Notes under the pieces: model-generated | What the model was told of the DNA's origin: nothing | The model's database searches: none | The model's input: only the letters and a program-made list of their open reading frames with translations | Made by a program: the position numbers and the translations under genes | NCBI GenBank assembly: GCA_038316435.1 | Contig: JBBQAQ010000003.1 | Span: forward strand, 100,629 to 164,628 | Origin: JACJXF01 sp038316435 | Lineage (GTDB): Bacteria; Bacteroidota; Bacteroidia; Bacteroidales; GCA-2748055 | Direction: 5' to 3' | DNA: 64,000 nt | Shown here: positions 18,471-27,965 of the stretch, piece after piece | Position numbering within the stretch: position 1 is the stretch's first letter | Layout: each line of letters opens with the position of its first letter

Positions 18471-20828
18471 ATGAATAAATACTGGTTTTTGTTTGCATCA
18501 TTTCTGGTTATGGTATTTGGTCTGGGATTTTGGTTTTGTTTACCCAGACCCTTGTTTTCAGATCCTTTTTGCACTGTAATCACTGATAGTAAGTTTGAAA
18601 TGCTGGGAGCCAGGATAGCTGATGACGGACAATGGCGGTTTCCTGCAGGAGATAGCATTCCATTAAAGTACAAAAAATCACTTATACTTTTTGAAGACAA
18701 ATATTTCTACAAACATCCAGGTATAAATCCCGTTTCTATTTTTAAGGCAATAGAGAGAAATATCAAAGCCGGTAAAATAATCAGTGGTGGCAGTACGATT
18801 TCTATGCAAGTAATTCGTTTGTCAAGAAAGGGTAAGCCAAGAAATATTTATCAGAAGTTAGTAGAAATCATTTTGGCAGTAAGATTGGAATTGTCATTTA
18901 CAAAGGAGGAAATTCTACTATTATATTCGTCGCATGCTCCCTTTGGTGGAAATGTTGTAGGCTTGGAGGCAGCATCTTGGCGGTATTTTGGAAGAAATCC
19001 AAATACGCTTTCCTGGTCTGAGGCAGCTGTAATCGCTGTTTTACCGAATTCACCTTCGCTTGTTCATCCAGGTAAAAACAGGGAGAGATTAAAAATAAAA
19101 AGGAACCGCCTTCTTACGAAACTTTATATGTCTGGGGAAATTGATAGCCTTAGTTTTCATCTTGCTTTGGCAGAATCCTTACCGGAAAAACCGTTTCCTC
19201 TACCCCGTTTAGCTCCGCATTTGCTTGACAGGTTTTATATAGAAAACAAAGGAAACAGAGTCAGAACAAGTATCAACAAAAATTTGCAGGAGAAAGTTGA
19301 ACGGCTCATGTCGGTTCAGAAAGAGCGCCTTTACAGTAATGATATCCATAATGCAGCGTGCCTGATCATAGATATAAAAAATGAATCTGTTCTCACCTAT
19401 TATGGAAACATACAAAATATTGAGCATCCTGAATATGGAGGAGAGGTTGATGTTATTCATTCACCCCGTAGTTCAGGAAGCATTTTAAAGCCCTTTTTGT
19501 TTGCTGAAATGATTCAGCGGGGAGTTATTCTTCCAGCGATGCTTATTGCTGATATACCTACTTTTTACGGGAATTTTAGCCCAAAAAATAATACGAGAGA
19601 ATATGATGGAGTTGTGCCAGCAAGAATGGCATTAAGCCGTTCATTAAATATTCCTGCAGTAAGGATGTTGCGATTATATGGAGTCGAAAGGTTTAGTGAT
19701 GATCTTAAAGCATTAGGTATTAACACCTTATCACATTCTTCGGGACGTTACGGTTTAAGCCTTATTTTAGGTGGTGCTGAAACAAGTTTATGGGATCTTG
19801 CCGGGGTATTTTCAGGGTTTGCCCGAATCCTGAATGATTATAATGAAAACAATGGTTGTTATTTCGAGGGAGCATTGAATAAACCAGCCTTAATTTTTTC
19901 AGATAATACCAGCCAAGCAAGCAGAAATAAACAAGAACAGGGAATTATAGGAGCAGGTGCTGTTTACCTCACATTTAAAGCTCTAATAGATGTAAACCGC
20001 CCTGATCAGGAGAGTGGATGGGAAAGTTTTGCATCAACCCGTAAAATAGCATGGAAAACAGGTACTAGTTTCGGATTCCGCGATAGTTGGGCGATTGGCG
20101 TAACACCAGAATATGCTGTTGCAGTATGGTCTGGTAATGCAACCGGAGAAGGCAGTCCCGGGTTAACTGGAATAAACGCATCTGCCCCAATTCTTTTTGA
20201 ACTATTCAACCTGCTTCCCGCAACAAGCTGGTTTAAGGTACCTTATGACGATTTATTACAAGTTAAAATTTGTTTAAAAAGCGGGCATTTGGCTGGCCAG
20301 GCATGTGTTGAAACAGATTCAGCATGGGTTCCTGAGGCGGGCTTACAAACCACTGTATGTCCGTATCATAAATTGATTCATCTGGATCATGAGAAAAAAC
20401 AGAGAGTAAGCAGCGATTGTTATCCTGTTGAAAACATGGTGCATGAATCCTGGTTTGTTTTACCCCCTGTTCAAGAATGGTACTTCCGTCAGAAAAATCC
20501 ATGGTACAAAGAACTTCCTCCCTATAAAACTGGCTGTGAGGAGAGAAATGAGATTTCACAGATGCAAATGATTTATCCTGAAATAGGAACCATTGTATAT
20601 GTACCTTATGAACTGGATGGATCAAGAGGGAGACTTGTCTGTGAAGCTGTGCATAGAAATCCCGGAAGTGAAATTTTCTGGCATATTGATGATCAATACC
20701 TTGGAAAAACAAAAGGACGGCATCAAATGGCCATTATTCCGGAAAAGGGAAAACATGTTATAAGGTTGATTGATTCAGATGGTGTCAGAATAAGTGTGGA
20801 GTTTGAGGCAATAGACCGAGGAAAATGA
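18471..20828 (+). CDS. pbpC: Penicillin-binding protein 1C
   Basis: A bifunctional class A PBP of 785 residues. After an N-terminal membrane segment (about 5-24) comes a family 51 glycosyltransferase (EDKYFYKHPGINP, then GGSTISMQVIR). The transpeptidase has Ser337-x-x-Lys340 (SGSILKP), an SxN motif (SRSLNIPAV) and Lys529-Thr-Gly. The C-terminal 90 residues form the beta-rich BiPBP_C domain found only in PBP1C. All catalytic residues are present, so it should polymerise and cross-link peptidoglycan. It is coupled to the macroglobulin gene upstream (30 bp), a linkage conserved in distant bacteria. Confidence 0.94.
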   Translation: MNKYWFLFASFLVMVFGLGFWFCLPRPLFSDPFCTVITDSKFEMLGARIADDGQWRFPAGDSIPLKYKKSLILFEDKYFYKHPGINPVSIFKAIERNIKAGKIISGGSTISMQVIRLSRKGKPRNIYQKLVEIILAVRLELSFTKEEILLLYSSHAPFGGNVVGLEAASWRYFGRNPNTLSWSEAAVIAVLPNSPSLVHPGKNRERLKIKRNRLLTKLYMSGEIDSLSFHLALAESLPEKPFPLPRLAPHLLDRFYIENKGNRVRTSINKNLQEKVERLMSVQKERLYSNDIHNAACLIIDIKNESVLTYYGNIQNIEHPEYGGEVDVIHSPRSSGSILKPFLFAEMIQRGVILPAMLIADIPTFYGNFSPKNNTREYDGVVPARMALSRSLNIPAVRMLRLYGVERFSDDLKALGINTLSHSSGRYGLSLILGGAETSLWDLAGVFSGFARILNDYNENNGCYFEGALNKPALIFSDNTSQASRNKQEQGIIGAGAVYLTFKALIDVNRPDQESGWESFASTRKIAWKTGTSFGFRDSWAIGVTPEYAVAVWSGNATGEGSPGLTGINASAPILFELFNLLPATSWFKVPYDDLLQVKICLKSGHLAGQACVETDSAWVPEAGLQTTVCPYHKLIHLDHEKKQRVSSDCYPVENMVHESWFVLPPVQEWYFRQKNPWYKELPPYKTGCEERNEISQMQMIYPEIGTIVYVPYELDGSRGRLVCEAVHRNPGSEIFWHIDDQYLGKTKGRHQMAIIPEKGKHVIRLIDSDGVRISVEFEAIDRGK

Positions 20829-20904
20829 ACCAATAATTACCAGGATAATTAAATTCCCAAAAGTTAAATATGTTTAATTTCCAATGTGGGGATTGATTTT
20901 GGTA

Positions 20905-20912
20905 TATCTTTG
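20905..20912 (+). promoter_or_regulatory. Bacteroidota -7 element for the S41 peptidase gene
   Basis: TATCTTTG matches TAnnTTTG exactly, 24 bp before the start codon, in a 108-bp gap after pbpC. A -33 element is not obvious. Confidence 0.45.
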
Positions 20913-20936
20913 AAACAGTTATAAAATGAATTCATT

Positions 20937-22619
20937 ATGAATAAGAAACTCAACAAAGTCCGTGTTTTTTTCGCCATAGCAGTAATTGGGATTGCAAGCC
21001 TTGGATTTACTGTCAAAAATAGTGATTTTGAACTGGTTAAAAGTCTGGATATTTTTTATACTCTTTTCCGGGAACTGAATTTGTATTATGTTGATGAGAC
21101 ACAGCCTGAGAAACTGATTGAAACTGGCATTAATTCCATGTTAAGTTCACTTGACCCTTATACCAGTTATATTCCAGAATCGGAAATGGATGATTTCAAC
21201 TTTATGACTACTGGCGCATATGGCGGAATAGGATCCTTAATAAGAGCGGGTAAAAGTTATGCGATAGTAGCAGAGCCTTATGAAGGTTCTCCGTCAGCAA
21301 AGGCAGGAATGATGGCAGGAGACGAAATAATTTCCGTTGATGGTTTCAACACAAAAGGGAAGGCTCTTTCTGAAGTAAGTGAAAAACTTAAAGGTGTTCC
21401 CGGAACCGACCTGACTATTGAAATAAAAAGGCAAGGGGAACCAGAGAGTCGAAAATTAAAGATTGTTCGTGAACAGATTCATATTGGAAATGTTTCATAT
21501 TATGGGGTTGTTGGAATAAAGACAGGATATATTCGCTTATCAAGTTTTACTGTTGATGCTGGCAAAGAAGTTAAGGACGCACTTCTTGATCTGAAAAATA
21601 ATTATGGCGTTGAAAAATTAATTCTTGATCTAAGAGGTAACCCAGGAGGATTGTTAATTGAAGCGGTTCGAGTATGTAATATTTTCGTGGATAAGGGACA
21701 ATTAATTGTTAGTACGAAGGGAAAAGTGAAGCAATGGGATCAGGAGTATTTCACTACAGCTGATGCTATTGACAGCAAGATCCCAATGGTTGTTTTGGTA
21801 AACAGAGGTTCTGCATCAGCAGCAGAAATTGTTGCCGGGGCTCTTCAGGATGTTGATCGTGCTATAATTCTAGGCGAAAGAACATATGGAAAAGGTTTAG
21901 TACAGACTACTAGAAAACTTAAATATAATACGCAACTTAAAGTAACAACAGCTAAGTATTATATTCCAAGCGGAAGGTGCATACAAGCACTTGATTATAC
22001 ACACCGAAATGAGGATGGCAGTGTTGGATACATCCCGGATTCATTGATCACAAAGTTTAAAACCAAAGGTGGGCGTGCTGTTTATGATGGTGGAGGGGTT
22101 AAACCAGATATTTTGGATTCTTTAGATTCTTTCAATCAATTAAGTATGTATTTATATGCAAAAAATTTGATTTTTGATTTTGCAACTGACTACACAGTAA
22201 GGCATAAAGATCGACCTAAAGTAGTTGGTTTTAAGATTGGTGATGATGAATATTTGAAATTTAAAGAATTTGTTAAAAGCCGCGGATTTGAATATGAGAC
22301 ACAAAGTGAGAATGAGTTGAAAAAGCTTATATCAATTGCAAAAGCCGAGAAGTATTTTGACGCTGCATCTGAAGAGTTTTCTATTCTTGAAAAAAAGCTT
22401 GAACATGATGATGACCGGGATCTTAATAACTTTAGAAAGGAGATAGAGGAGCTTATTAATGAGGAAGTTATAAGTAGGTATTACTATCAGAAAGGGAGGA
22501 TTGGTTTATCAGTGGAGTCTGATACACAAGTAGAAAAAGCTACAAAGTTCTTAAATGAGTCAGGAGCGATTGATAAAATTTTAGTCAGAACGGAAGAGGA
22601 TAATATTGAAAAGGGATAA
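20937..22619 (+). CDS. S41 carboxy-terminal processing protease
   Basis: A 560-residue periplasmic serine protease of the CtpA/Prc type, anchored or exported through an N-terminal hydrophobic segment (about 10-25). It has a PDZ domain (about 85-165; GIGSLIRAGKSYAIVAEP and SAKAGMMAGDEIISVDG) and a catalytic core with NRGSASAAEIVAGAL (Ser 292/294 region) and the lysine in GERTYGKGLVQ, about 25 residues on. The C-terminal 160 residues are helical and charged. Members trim or degrade C-termini of envelope proteins. In Bacteroidota such a gene commonly follows rnpA; here the macroglobulin and PBP1C genes lie between. Confidence 0.92.
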   Translation: MNKKLNKVRVFFAIAVIGIASLGFTVKNSDFELVKSLDIFYTLFRELNLYYVDETQPEKLIETGINSMLSSLDPYTSYIPESEMDDFNFMTTGAYGGIGSLIRAGKSYAIVAEPYEGSPSAKAGMMAGDEIISVDGFNTKGKALSEVSEKLKGVPGTDLTIEIKRQGEPESRKLKIVREQIHIGNVSYYGVVGIKTGYIRLSSFTVDAGKEVKDALLDLKNNYGVEKLILDLRGNPGGLLIEAVRVCNIFVDKGQLIVSTKGKVKQWDQEYFTTADAIDSKIPMVVLVNRGSASAAEIVAGALQDVDRAIILGERTYGKGLVQTTRKLKYNTQLKVTTAKYYIPSGRCIQALDYTHRNEDGSVGYIPDSLITKFKTKGGRAVYDGGGVKPDILDSLDSFNQLSMYLYAKNLIFDFATDYTVRHKDRPKVVGFKIGDDEYLKFKEFVKSRGFEYETQSENELKKLISIAKAEKYFDAASEEFSILEKKLEHDDDRDLNNFRKEIEELINEEVISRYYYQKGRIGLSVESDTQVEKATKFLNESGAIDKILVRTEEDNIEKG

Positions 22620-22752
22620 GCTGTAATTATTCATACATCGGCTTGCCCCAATAAAATTGGGCTATCATAGTGCAAAATATTTGGATATGTCTTTTAGCAA
22701 TTTGATGATTTGAATTTGGAATTTAGGATTTATGAAGAGAATTCCTAAAATA

Positions 22753-25524
22753 TCAATGAGCTTCAAGCCAGTTAAATCCAGTACCCATTTCAACAAGCAA
22801 AGGAACGGAGAGTTTGATCGCTCCTTCCATCTCTGAACGAACAAGGTTCATCAGTTTACTTTCCTCTGCTTTTTTCATATCAAAAACAAGTTCATCATGA
22901 ACCTGCAAAATCATTTTTGAGTTCATTTGAGCCTCTTTCATCTTGTTGTGGATATTGATCATGGCTATCTTAATAATATCAGCAGCAGAACCCTGAATAG
23001 GTGCGTTAATAGCGTTTCTTTCTGCCATACCTCTTATTCCCTGATTTCGGGAATTTATATCAGGTAATTGTCTTTTTCTTCCAAGCATTGTTGTTACGTA
23101 CCCTGTTTCTCGAGCCAGACGTATGCTTTGATTCATATATTCTTTTACCCCTGGGAAAGTATTGAAGTAATTATCAATGAGATCTTTAGCGTCTGATCTG
23201 CTAATATTAAGTCGTTGGGAAAGACCAAAAGCAGAGATGCCATATATTATTCCAAAATTCGCAGTTTTTGCTCGGCTACGCATTTCACGTGAAACATCTG
23301 CCAATTCAATTTTATAGATTTTAGCTGCAGTTGCGGTATGAATATCTTCACCAAGCATAAATGCGCTGATCATATTTTCATCTTTGCTTAGGTGGGCCAT
23401 CAGTCTCAATTCTATCTGAGAATAGTCGGCAGAAAGAAACAGGTTTTCGGAACTTTCAGGAACAAAAGATTTTCTAATCTCTCTTCCCCTTTCTTCACGA
23501 ATAGGAATATTCTGCAAATTCGGATTATTAGAACTTAGCCTCCCTGTCGCGGCTACAGTCTGGTTAAAGGAGGTATGAATTTTACCGGATTTATTATCTA
23601 CAAGTTTTGGAAGTGTGTCTACATAGGTGGAAAGAAGTTTTTTAAGTCCGCGATATGTAAGAACCTCTTCCACAATAGGATGTTTTCCTGTAAGTCGAGC
23701 AAGAACCTCCTCCCCGGTTGAATATTGCTTGGTTTTAGTCATTTTTGCGTCGTTGTCAATTTTAAGACGGTCAAAAAGCACTTCACCTAACTGTCGGGGA
23801 GACTGAATATTGAATTCATGTCCAGCCAGCTTATATATTTTTTCTTCGGTTAGCAGAATATCTTTGACCAGTTCTGTACGGAAATCTACAAGAGTTTCTT
23901 TGTCAAGTTTAATTCCATTCTGCTCCATTTCAGCCAGGACTTTGATTAATGGCATTTCTATCTTTTCAGCAAGTTCAAACAATCCCTCGGTTTTTAGCTG
24001 ATCAATGAATTTCTCATATAATAAAAACGCCAGATCAGCATCTTCGGCAGCATAATCTTTGATTTTCTCTATTGGGACATCCTTCATATTGCCTTGATTT
24101 TTCCCTTTTTCTCCAATAAGTTCTTCAATTTTTACAGGCGAATATTGAAGGTAATTTTCCGATAAAACATTTAGGTTATGACGTTGATCTGGTTGCAATA
24201 GATAATGAGCGATCATGGTATCGAAATATGATCCTCCCACTTCAATCCCGTACTTTTTAAGCATGCGGGTGTCAAATTTCAGATTTTGTCCTATTTTAAG
24301 GATATTTTGGTTTTCTAATGCAGATTTGAAGGGACTCAACATTTTTACTGCATCATCAAATAATTGGGGTAGAGGAATATAAAAAGCTTCGTTAGGTTTA
24401 ATAGAAAAGGAAATTCCCACTAAATCAGCTGAAAAAATGTCAAGATCTGTTGTTTCTGTATCGAAAGAAAAAGCATCGGAATTATTCAAGTCATCAGCTA
24501 ACTTTTTTAAAGAAATTTCCTCATTAACCAGGACATAATTTTTTTGAACAGTATTAATAGTATTATAATTTGAAACGATTGGTTCAACAGAAGAAAAACC
24601 GGAAAAGAGGTTTCCTTGCTGAGAATTTGTTTGAATTGGTTTTGTTTCTGGCTTTATTTGTCTAGTTAGCAGTGTTTTAAACTCAAGTTCCTGAAATATT
24701 TCTTTAATCTTTTCTGAATTCACCACTTCTTTTATATATAAATCAGCATCGAAGTTTACTGGAACGTCAAGGCGGATAGTAACGAGTTCGCGGGAAAGGT
24801 AAGCTTGCTCTTTAAATTTCTCAAGATTTTCGCGAAGTTTCCCTTTAAACTTATCGAGGTTAAGATATATATTATCAAGGCTATGAAATTCAGAGATCAT
24901 TTTTATTGCTGTCTTCTCTCCCACTCCAGGAACACCGGGAACATTATCAGATGAATCTCCCCAGAGGGCAAGAATATCGATAAACTGAGCCGGATCCGTA
25001 ATACCGAATTTTAAACAAATTTCATTTTTCCCAATTATTTCAGAGACGCTTCCTGCTTTTCGAGGTTTGAATAAAACAATATTATCAGAAACGAGCTGAT
25101 TATAATCCTTATCAGGAGTCATCATAAATACCTTAAAGCCCTCTTTTTCAGCTTGTTTAGCTAAGGTTCCAATGACATCATCGGCTTCAAATCCCGCGCA
25201 TTGAATTACCGGAATATTATATGCTTCAATAATTTTTTTAATCTGAGGTACAGCCTTTCTAATATCTTCAGGTGTTTCCTGCCGATTGGCTTTATAGGCT
25301 GGAAAAAGTTCATTTCTGAAGGTTGGGCCTGCGGGATCGAAGGCAACAGCAATATGGGAAGGGTTTTGATTTTTCAGAACGTCATCAAGAGTAATTGTAA
25401 AACCAAAAGCAGTTGACGTATTCTGCCCTTTGGAGTTTTTCATGGGATTAGAAATAAAAGCATAATAAGATCTGAAAATCAGGGCGTATGCATCAAGCAG
25501 AAATAGTCTTTTATCGGTATCCAT
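22753..25524 (-). CDS. polA: DNA polymerase I
   Basis: A 923-residue repair and replication polymerase with three functional parts. The N-terminal 5'-3' exonuclease begins LFLLDAYALIFRSYYAF and has the helix-hairpin-helix GVPGVGEKTA. The middle 3'-5' exonuclease retains its DxE (FSFDTETTDLD), so proofreading should be active. The C-terminal polymerase has NLQNIPIR, ADYSQIELR and QVHDELVFD. Length is typical. A sequence within the polymerase domain (DVSREM codons) forms a near-complete parS site. It is transcribed alone; queD lies 158 bp upstream. Confidence 0.97.
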   Translation of the reverse strand: MDTDKRLFLLDAYALIFRSYYAFISNPMKNSKGQNTSTAFGFTITLDDVLKNQNPSHIAVAFDPAGPTFRNELFPAYKANRQETPEDIRKAVPQIKKIIEAYNIPVIQCAGFEADDVIGTLAKQAEKEGFKVFMMTPDKDYNQLVSDNIVLFKPRKAGSVSEIIGKNEICLKFGITDPAQFIDILALWGDSSDNVPGVPGVGEKTAIKMISEFHSLDNIYLNLDKFKGKLRENLEKFKEQAYLSRELVTIRLDVPVNFDADLYIKEVVNSEKIKEIFQELEFKTLLTRQIKPETKPIQTNSQQGNLFSGFSSVEPIVSNYNTINTVQKNYVLVNEEISLKKLADDLNNSDAFSFDTETTDLDIFSADLVGISFSIKPNEAFYIPLPQLFDDAVKMLSPFKSALENQNILKIGQNLKFDTRMLKKYGIEVGGSYFDTMIAHYLLQPDQRHNLNVLSENYLQYSPVKIEELIGEKGKNQGNMKDVPIEKIKDYAAEDADLAFLLYEKFIDQLKTEGLFELAEKIEMPLIKVLAEMEQNGIKLDKETLVDFRTELVKDILLTEEKIYKLAGHEFNIQSPRQLGEVLFDRLKIDNDAKMTKTKQYSTGEEVLARLTGKHPIVEEVLTYRGLKKLLSTYVDTLPKLVDNKSGKIHTSFNQTVAATGRLSSNNPNLQNIPIREERGREIRKSFVPESSENLFLSADYSQIELRLMAHLSKDENMISAFMLGEDIHTATAAKIYKIELADVSREMRSRAKTANFGIIYGISAFGLSQRLNISRSDAKDLIDNYFNTFPGVKEYMNQSIRLARETGYVTTMLGRKRQLPDINSRNQGIRGMAERNAINAPIQGSAADIIKIAMINIHNKMKEAQMNSKMILQVHDELVFDMKKAEESKLMNLVRSEMEGAIKLSVPLLVEMGTGFNWLEAH
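23281..23296. promoter_or_regulatory. parS-like ParB-binding site inside polA
   Basis: CATTTCACGTGAAACA matches 14 of 16 bases of the consensus parS TGTTTCACGTGAAACA, including the full 14-bp core TTTCACGTGAAACA. It is within the polA coding sequence. Two further parS-like sites lie 8.1 kb away at 31440-31471. Confidence 0.55.
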
Positions 25525-25682
25525 TTTTAAAAGATTGGCAGTTTATAACTTGCTAAAGGTATATCAAATCAAGTGAAAAACGGAAATGTTAGCTTTTGAA
25601 GAGGAAAAAGAATTTTCGTCTGCTTTTGCTTAAATTCTCGTATACACAGCAGAGGAATAATAATTGTTCTGCAAAATATATG

Positions 25683-26132
25683 CTAGAGATTATCAGAGGC
25701 ATACCATTCAGCATATGATGTTGCTGTTTCACAAAGCTTTACCGAGAAAAGTGTTAAGGTTACTGGCAGCAGAGGTTTAATTTTCTTCACTATATCAATC
25801 AGGAGGTTTTCACATGTTGGTTGAAAATCAACAATTCTAAGTGTATCGAACATTTGAGAAACATGTGCAAGGCTTTGACTATCAGCGTCTTTAGAGATAA
25901 CAAGGGCATGATCAAGGTAATCAAGAATCGGTTTTTTTACCCACTTTTTAATATCTGAAAAGTCTGCAACCATTCCATTTTTCGGATCAATATTATTGTT
26001 TAAAGGGACGCCAAGGAGGGTAATAAAAAGTTTATATGAGTGACCATGAATGCTTTTACAAGAACCGTCGTAGTTCCAAAGAGCATGAGCCATTTCGAAG
26101 TGAAATTCTTTTGTAAGTCTAATGTTTCCCAT
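25683..26132 (-). CDS. queD: 6-carboxytetrahydropterin synthase (QueD/PTPS family)
   Basis: Converts 7,8-dihydroneopterin triphosphate to 6-carboxy-tetrahydropterin, an early step to preQ0 and queuosine. Zinc ligands and catalytic residues are visible: HFEMAHALW (His), then Cys and His-x-His in SCKSIHGHSYK, LDHALVI, and PTCENLLIDI with the conserved Glu. Length 149 is slightly longer than E. coli QueD. Other queuosine genes are not in the window. It lies 76 bp downstream of the ArsR gene on the same strand, with a short palindrome between them. Confidence 0.9.
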   Translation of the reverse strand: MGNIRLTKEFHFEMAHALWNYDGSCKSIHGHSYKLFITLLGVPLNNNIDPKNGMVADFSDIKKWVKKPILDYLDHALVISKDADSQSLAHVSQMFDTLRIVDFQPTCENLLIDIVKKIKPLLPVTLTLFSVKLCETATSYAEWYASDNL

Positions 26133-26156
26133 TTAATTGTAAGTCAGCTATTTACC

Positions 26157-26169
26157 GCAAATTATTTGC
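26157..26169. promoter_or_regulatory. 13-bp palindrome between arsR-type gene and queD
   Basis: GCAAATTATTTGC is a perfect inverted repeat (6-bp arms, one central base) in the 76-bp gap. It is the right size for a dimeric regulator's operator, and an ArsR-family gene is adjacent. The binding protein is not known. Confidence 0.25.
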
Positions 26170-26208
26170 ATAAATCGATATTACCAAGAGAAATAATTTA
26201 GCATTTTA

Positions 26209-26508
26209 CTATGTACATGCGCATTTACTAACACAATCAACAATATTTACAAGATTGTCATGTTTCAAGTAGTAATAGGTATTTTTACCCTCTCTCTGTG
26301 AAGCGAGGACCCCTTTATCTTTAAGAATTCCCAAGTGGTGAGATGTTGTTGACTGTTCGACATTAAGCAACTCATGGATTTCTGTTACAGTAAGTTTTTT
26401 TCCGTTTTCAAGATGATTTAGGATTGCTATTCTTAAAGGGTGAGCAATGGCCTTTAGCATACTTGATGCTTTTTCAAGTTGTTCAGGCGTAAGGTCTATG
26501 ATTTTCAT
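26209..26508 (-). CDS. ArsR/SmtB-family transcriptional regulator
   Basis: A 99-residue winged-helix repressor: IAHPLRIAILNHLENG, helix-turn-helix VTEIHELLNVEQSTTSHHLGILKDKGV, wing REGKNTYYYLK. The canonical ELCVCD metal site in the recognition region is absent (here LLNVEQS), but the protein ends in CVSKCACT. These three C-terminal cysteines could form a different metal or redox site (inference). It is transcribed towards queD. About 350 bp without a gene lies upstream, so its promoter and operator probably lie there. Confidence 0.88.
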   Translation of the reverse strand: MKIIDLTPEQLEKASSMLKAIAHPLRIAILNHLENGKKLTVTEIHELLNVEQSTTSHHLGILKDKGVLASQREGKNTYYYLKHDNLVNIVDCVSKCACT

Positions 26509-26857
26509 TCTATAAATTATTATTTTTTGAGATATTCCCTGGTTCTTCTTAAAACCATATGTGAATTTCTAATTAACTACATTTCATAAAAAGCTTAAAA
26601 TTTACCAGCTATTAACAAATGCAAATATATATATATAATTTATCTTAAATAGAACTTCTAATTGTTTTCAAAGAATGAAAAATCAAAATTCGAAATAATA
26701 CCATATTCAACAGAAATGAAACTTACTCTTTTCTATGAATGAGTAGATGTTTCTAAAAATTAATTTCACTAAACACAACCATCAATTGGTTTTTCAATCT
26801 TGAAAAAGACTTTAGTATTTTACCATAAGGAATGGTACCTTTGTAACAAATTGATAT
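26509..26857. other. Divergent regulatory gap between arsR-type and prenyl synthase genes
   Basis: An AT-rich 349-bp gap with no gene recognised. It contains a short (TA)n run near 26625-26637. On the minus strand it has TATATTTG (26629-26622, an exact TAnnTTTG match) that could drive the ArsR gene. The prenyl synthase promoter lies at its right end. Confidence 0.4.
26811..26843 (+). promoter_or_regulatory. Bacteroidota-type promoter of the polyprenyl synthase gene
   Basis: TTTA at 26811-26814 and TACCTTTG at 26836-26843 are 21 bp apart, fitting the -33/-7 pattern. The start codon is only 14 bp beyond the -7 element, so the transcript leader would be about 10 nt. Confidence 0.5.
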
Positions 26858-27835
26858 TTGATGAGTGAATTAAATCAAATCAGAGAGCCAATAAGGCTTG
26901 AGCTTAAGGAGTTTGAAAAGCATTTCAGACAATCATTAAAAAGCAATGTACCCTTACTAAATATAATTACAAATTATATCTTACGTAAAAAGGGGAAGCA
27001 GATGCGACCAGCATTTGTTTTATTAAGTGCACGGATGTTTGGCGAAATTGGGTCTTCAAGTTATACTGCCGCATCTCTAATTGAATTACTGCACACAGCC
27101 TCCCTGATACATGATGATGTAGTTGATGAATCGTATGAAAGGCGAGGGTTCTTCTCGATAAACGCTTTATGGAAAACGAAAGTTGCTGTTTTAGTTGGAG
27201 ATTATCTTCTAGCTAAAGGTCTTTTGTTATCAGTTGAGCATAAAGAATATGAATTACTTGAGATAGTATCCGAAGCCGTGAAAGAAATGAGTGAGGGCGA
27301 GCTATTACAAATTCAGAAATCAAGGAAGCTAAATATCAGCATGGATAATTACTTTGAAATAATTAGAAAAAAAACTGCTGCACTTATTGCTGCATGTACC
27401 GCTTGCGGGGCAAAGTCTGCAGGAGCAACTGCAGAGCAAATTATGTTAATGAAAGAATTTGGTGAACTGACAGGTATAGCCTTTCAAATTAAGGACGATT
27501 TATTTGATTACGATCGAAGCGGTAAAATAGGAAAACCAACTGCGAATGATATTAAAGAAAAGAAAATGACTTTACCCTTGATATATGCCTTAGAAATTTG
27601 CCCAAGCTCTGAGCGAGGAAAAATAATTTCAATTATTAAGCATCATAATAGAAATGCAGATAAGGTAGATGAGGTAATAAGTTTTGTTAAAAATTACGGA
27701 GGGTTAGATTTTGCTGAGATGAAAATGCAAGAATATAAATTATTAGCTTTAGAAAAAATAAGCTCATTTCCAGAAACAGATTCAAAAAGATCACTGATTT
27801 CACTTTTAGAGTTTACAATCAGTCGTAAAGAGTAG
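26858..27835 (+). CDS. All-trans polyprenyl diphosphate synthase
   Basis: Chains isopentenyl diphosphate onto an allylic primer to make a long prenyl diphosphate, probably the side chain of menaquinone (octaprenyl-type). Both aspartate-rich motifs are present: LIHDDVVDES (first) and FQIKDDLFDY (second), with GKQMRPAFVLLSARMFG before them. The 325-residue length fits the long-chain class rather than FPP synthase, though chain length cannot be read reliably. The start codon follows a clear -7 promoter element by 14 bp. It stands alone between two minus-strand blocks. Confidence 0.93.
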   Translation: MMSELNQIREPIRLELKEFEKHFRQSLKSNVPLLNIITNYILRKKGKQMRPAFVLLSARMFGEIGSSSYTAASLIELLHTASLIHDDVVDESYERRGFFSINALWKTKVAVLVGDYLLAKGLLLSVEHKEYELLEIVSEAVKEMSEGELLQIQKSRKLNISMDNYFEIIRKKTAALIAACTACGAKSAGATAEQIMLMKEFGELTGIAFQIKDDLFDYDRSGKIGKPTANDIKEKKMTLPLIYALEICPSSERGKIISIIKHHNRNADKVDEVISFVKNYGGLDFAEMKMQEYKLLALEKISSFPETDSKRSLISLLEFTISRKE

Positions 27836-27965
27836 TTTTCCGCAACTTATTCCCCTATAAATCTACGAATCAATTTGGATAACTCATTCTCCTTTGATTA
27901 AAGCTTCACTAAAAGAACTATAAATCACTAATATTTAAGTGTTTAGTGCCTATTCAAATAAATTT

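Noticed and set aside
22645..22663. GCCCCAAT/ATTGGGC hairpin between the S41 gene and polA as a bidirectional terminator
   Set aside because: The stem has a bulge and no T-run on either side.
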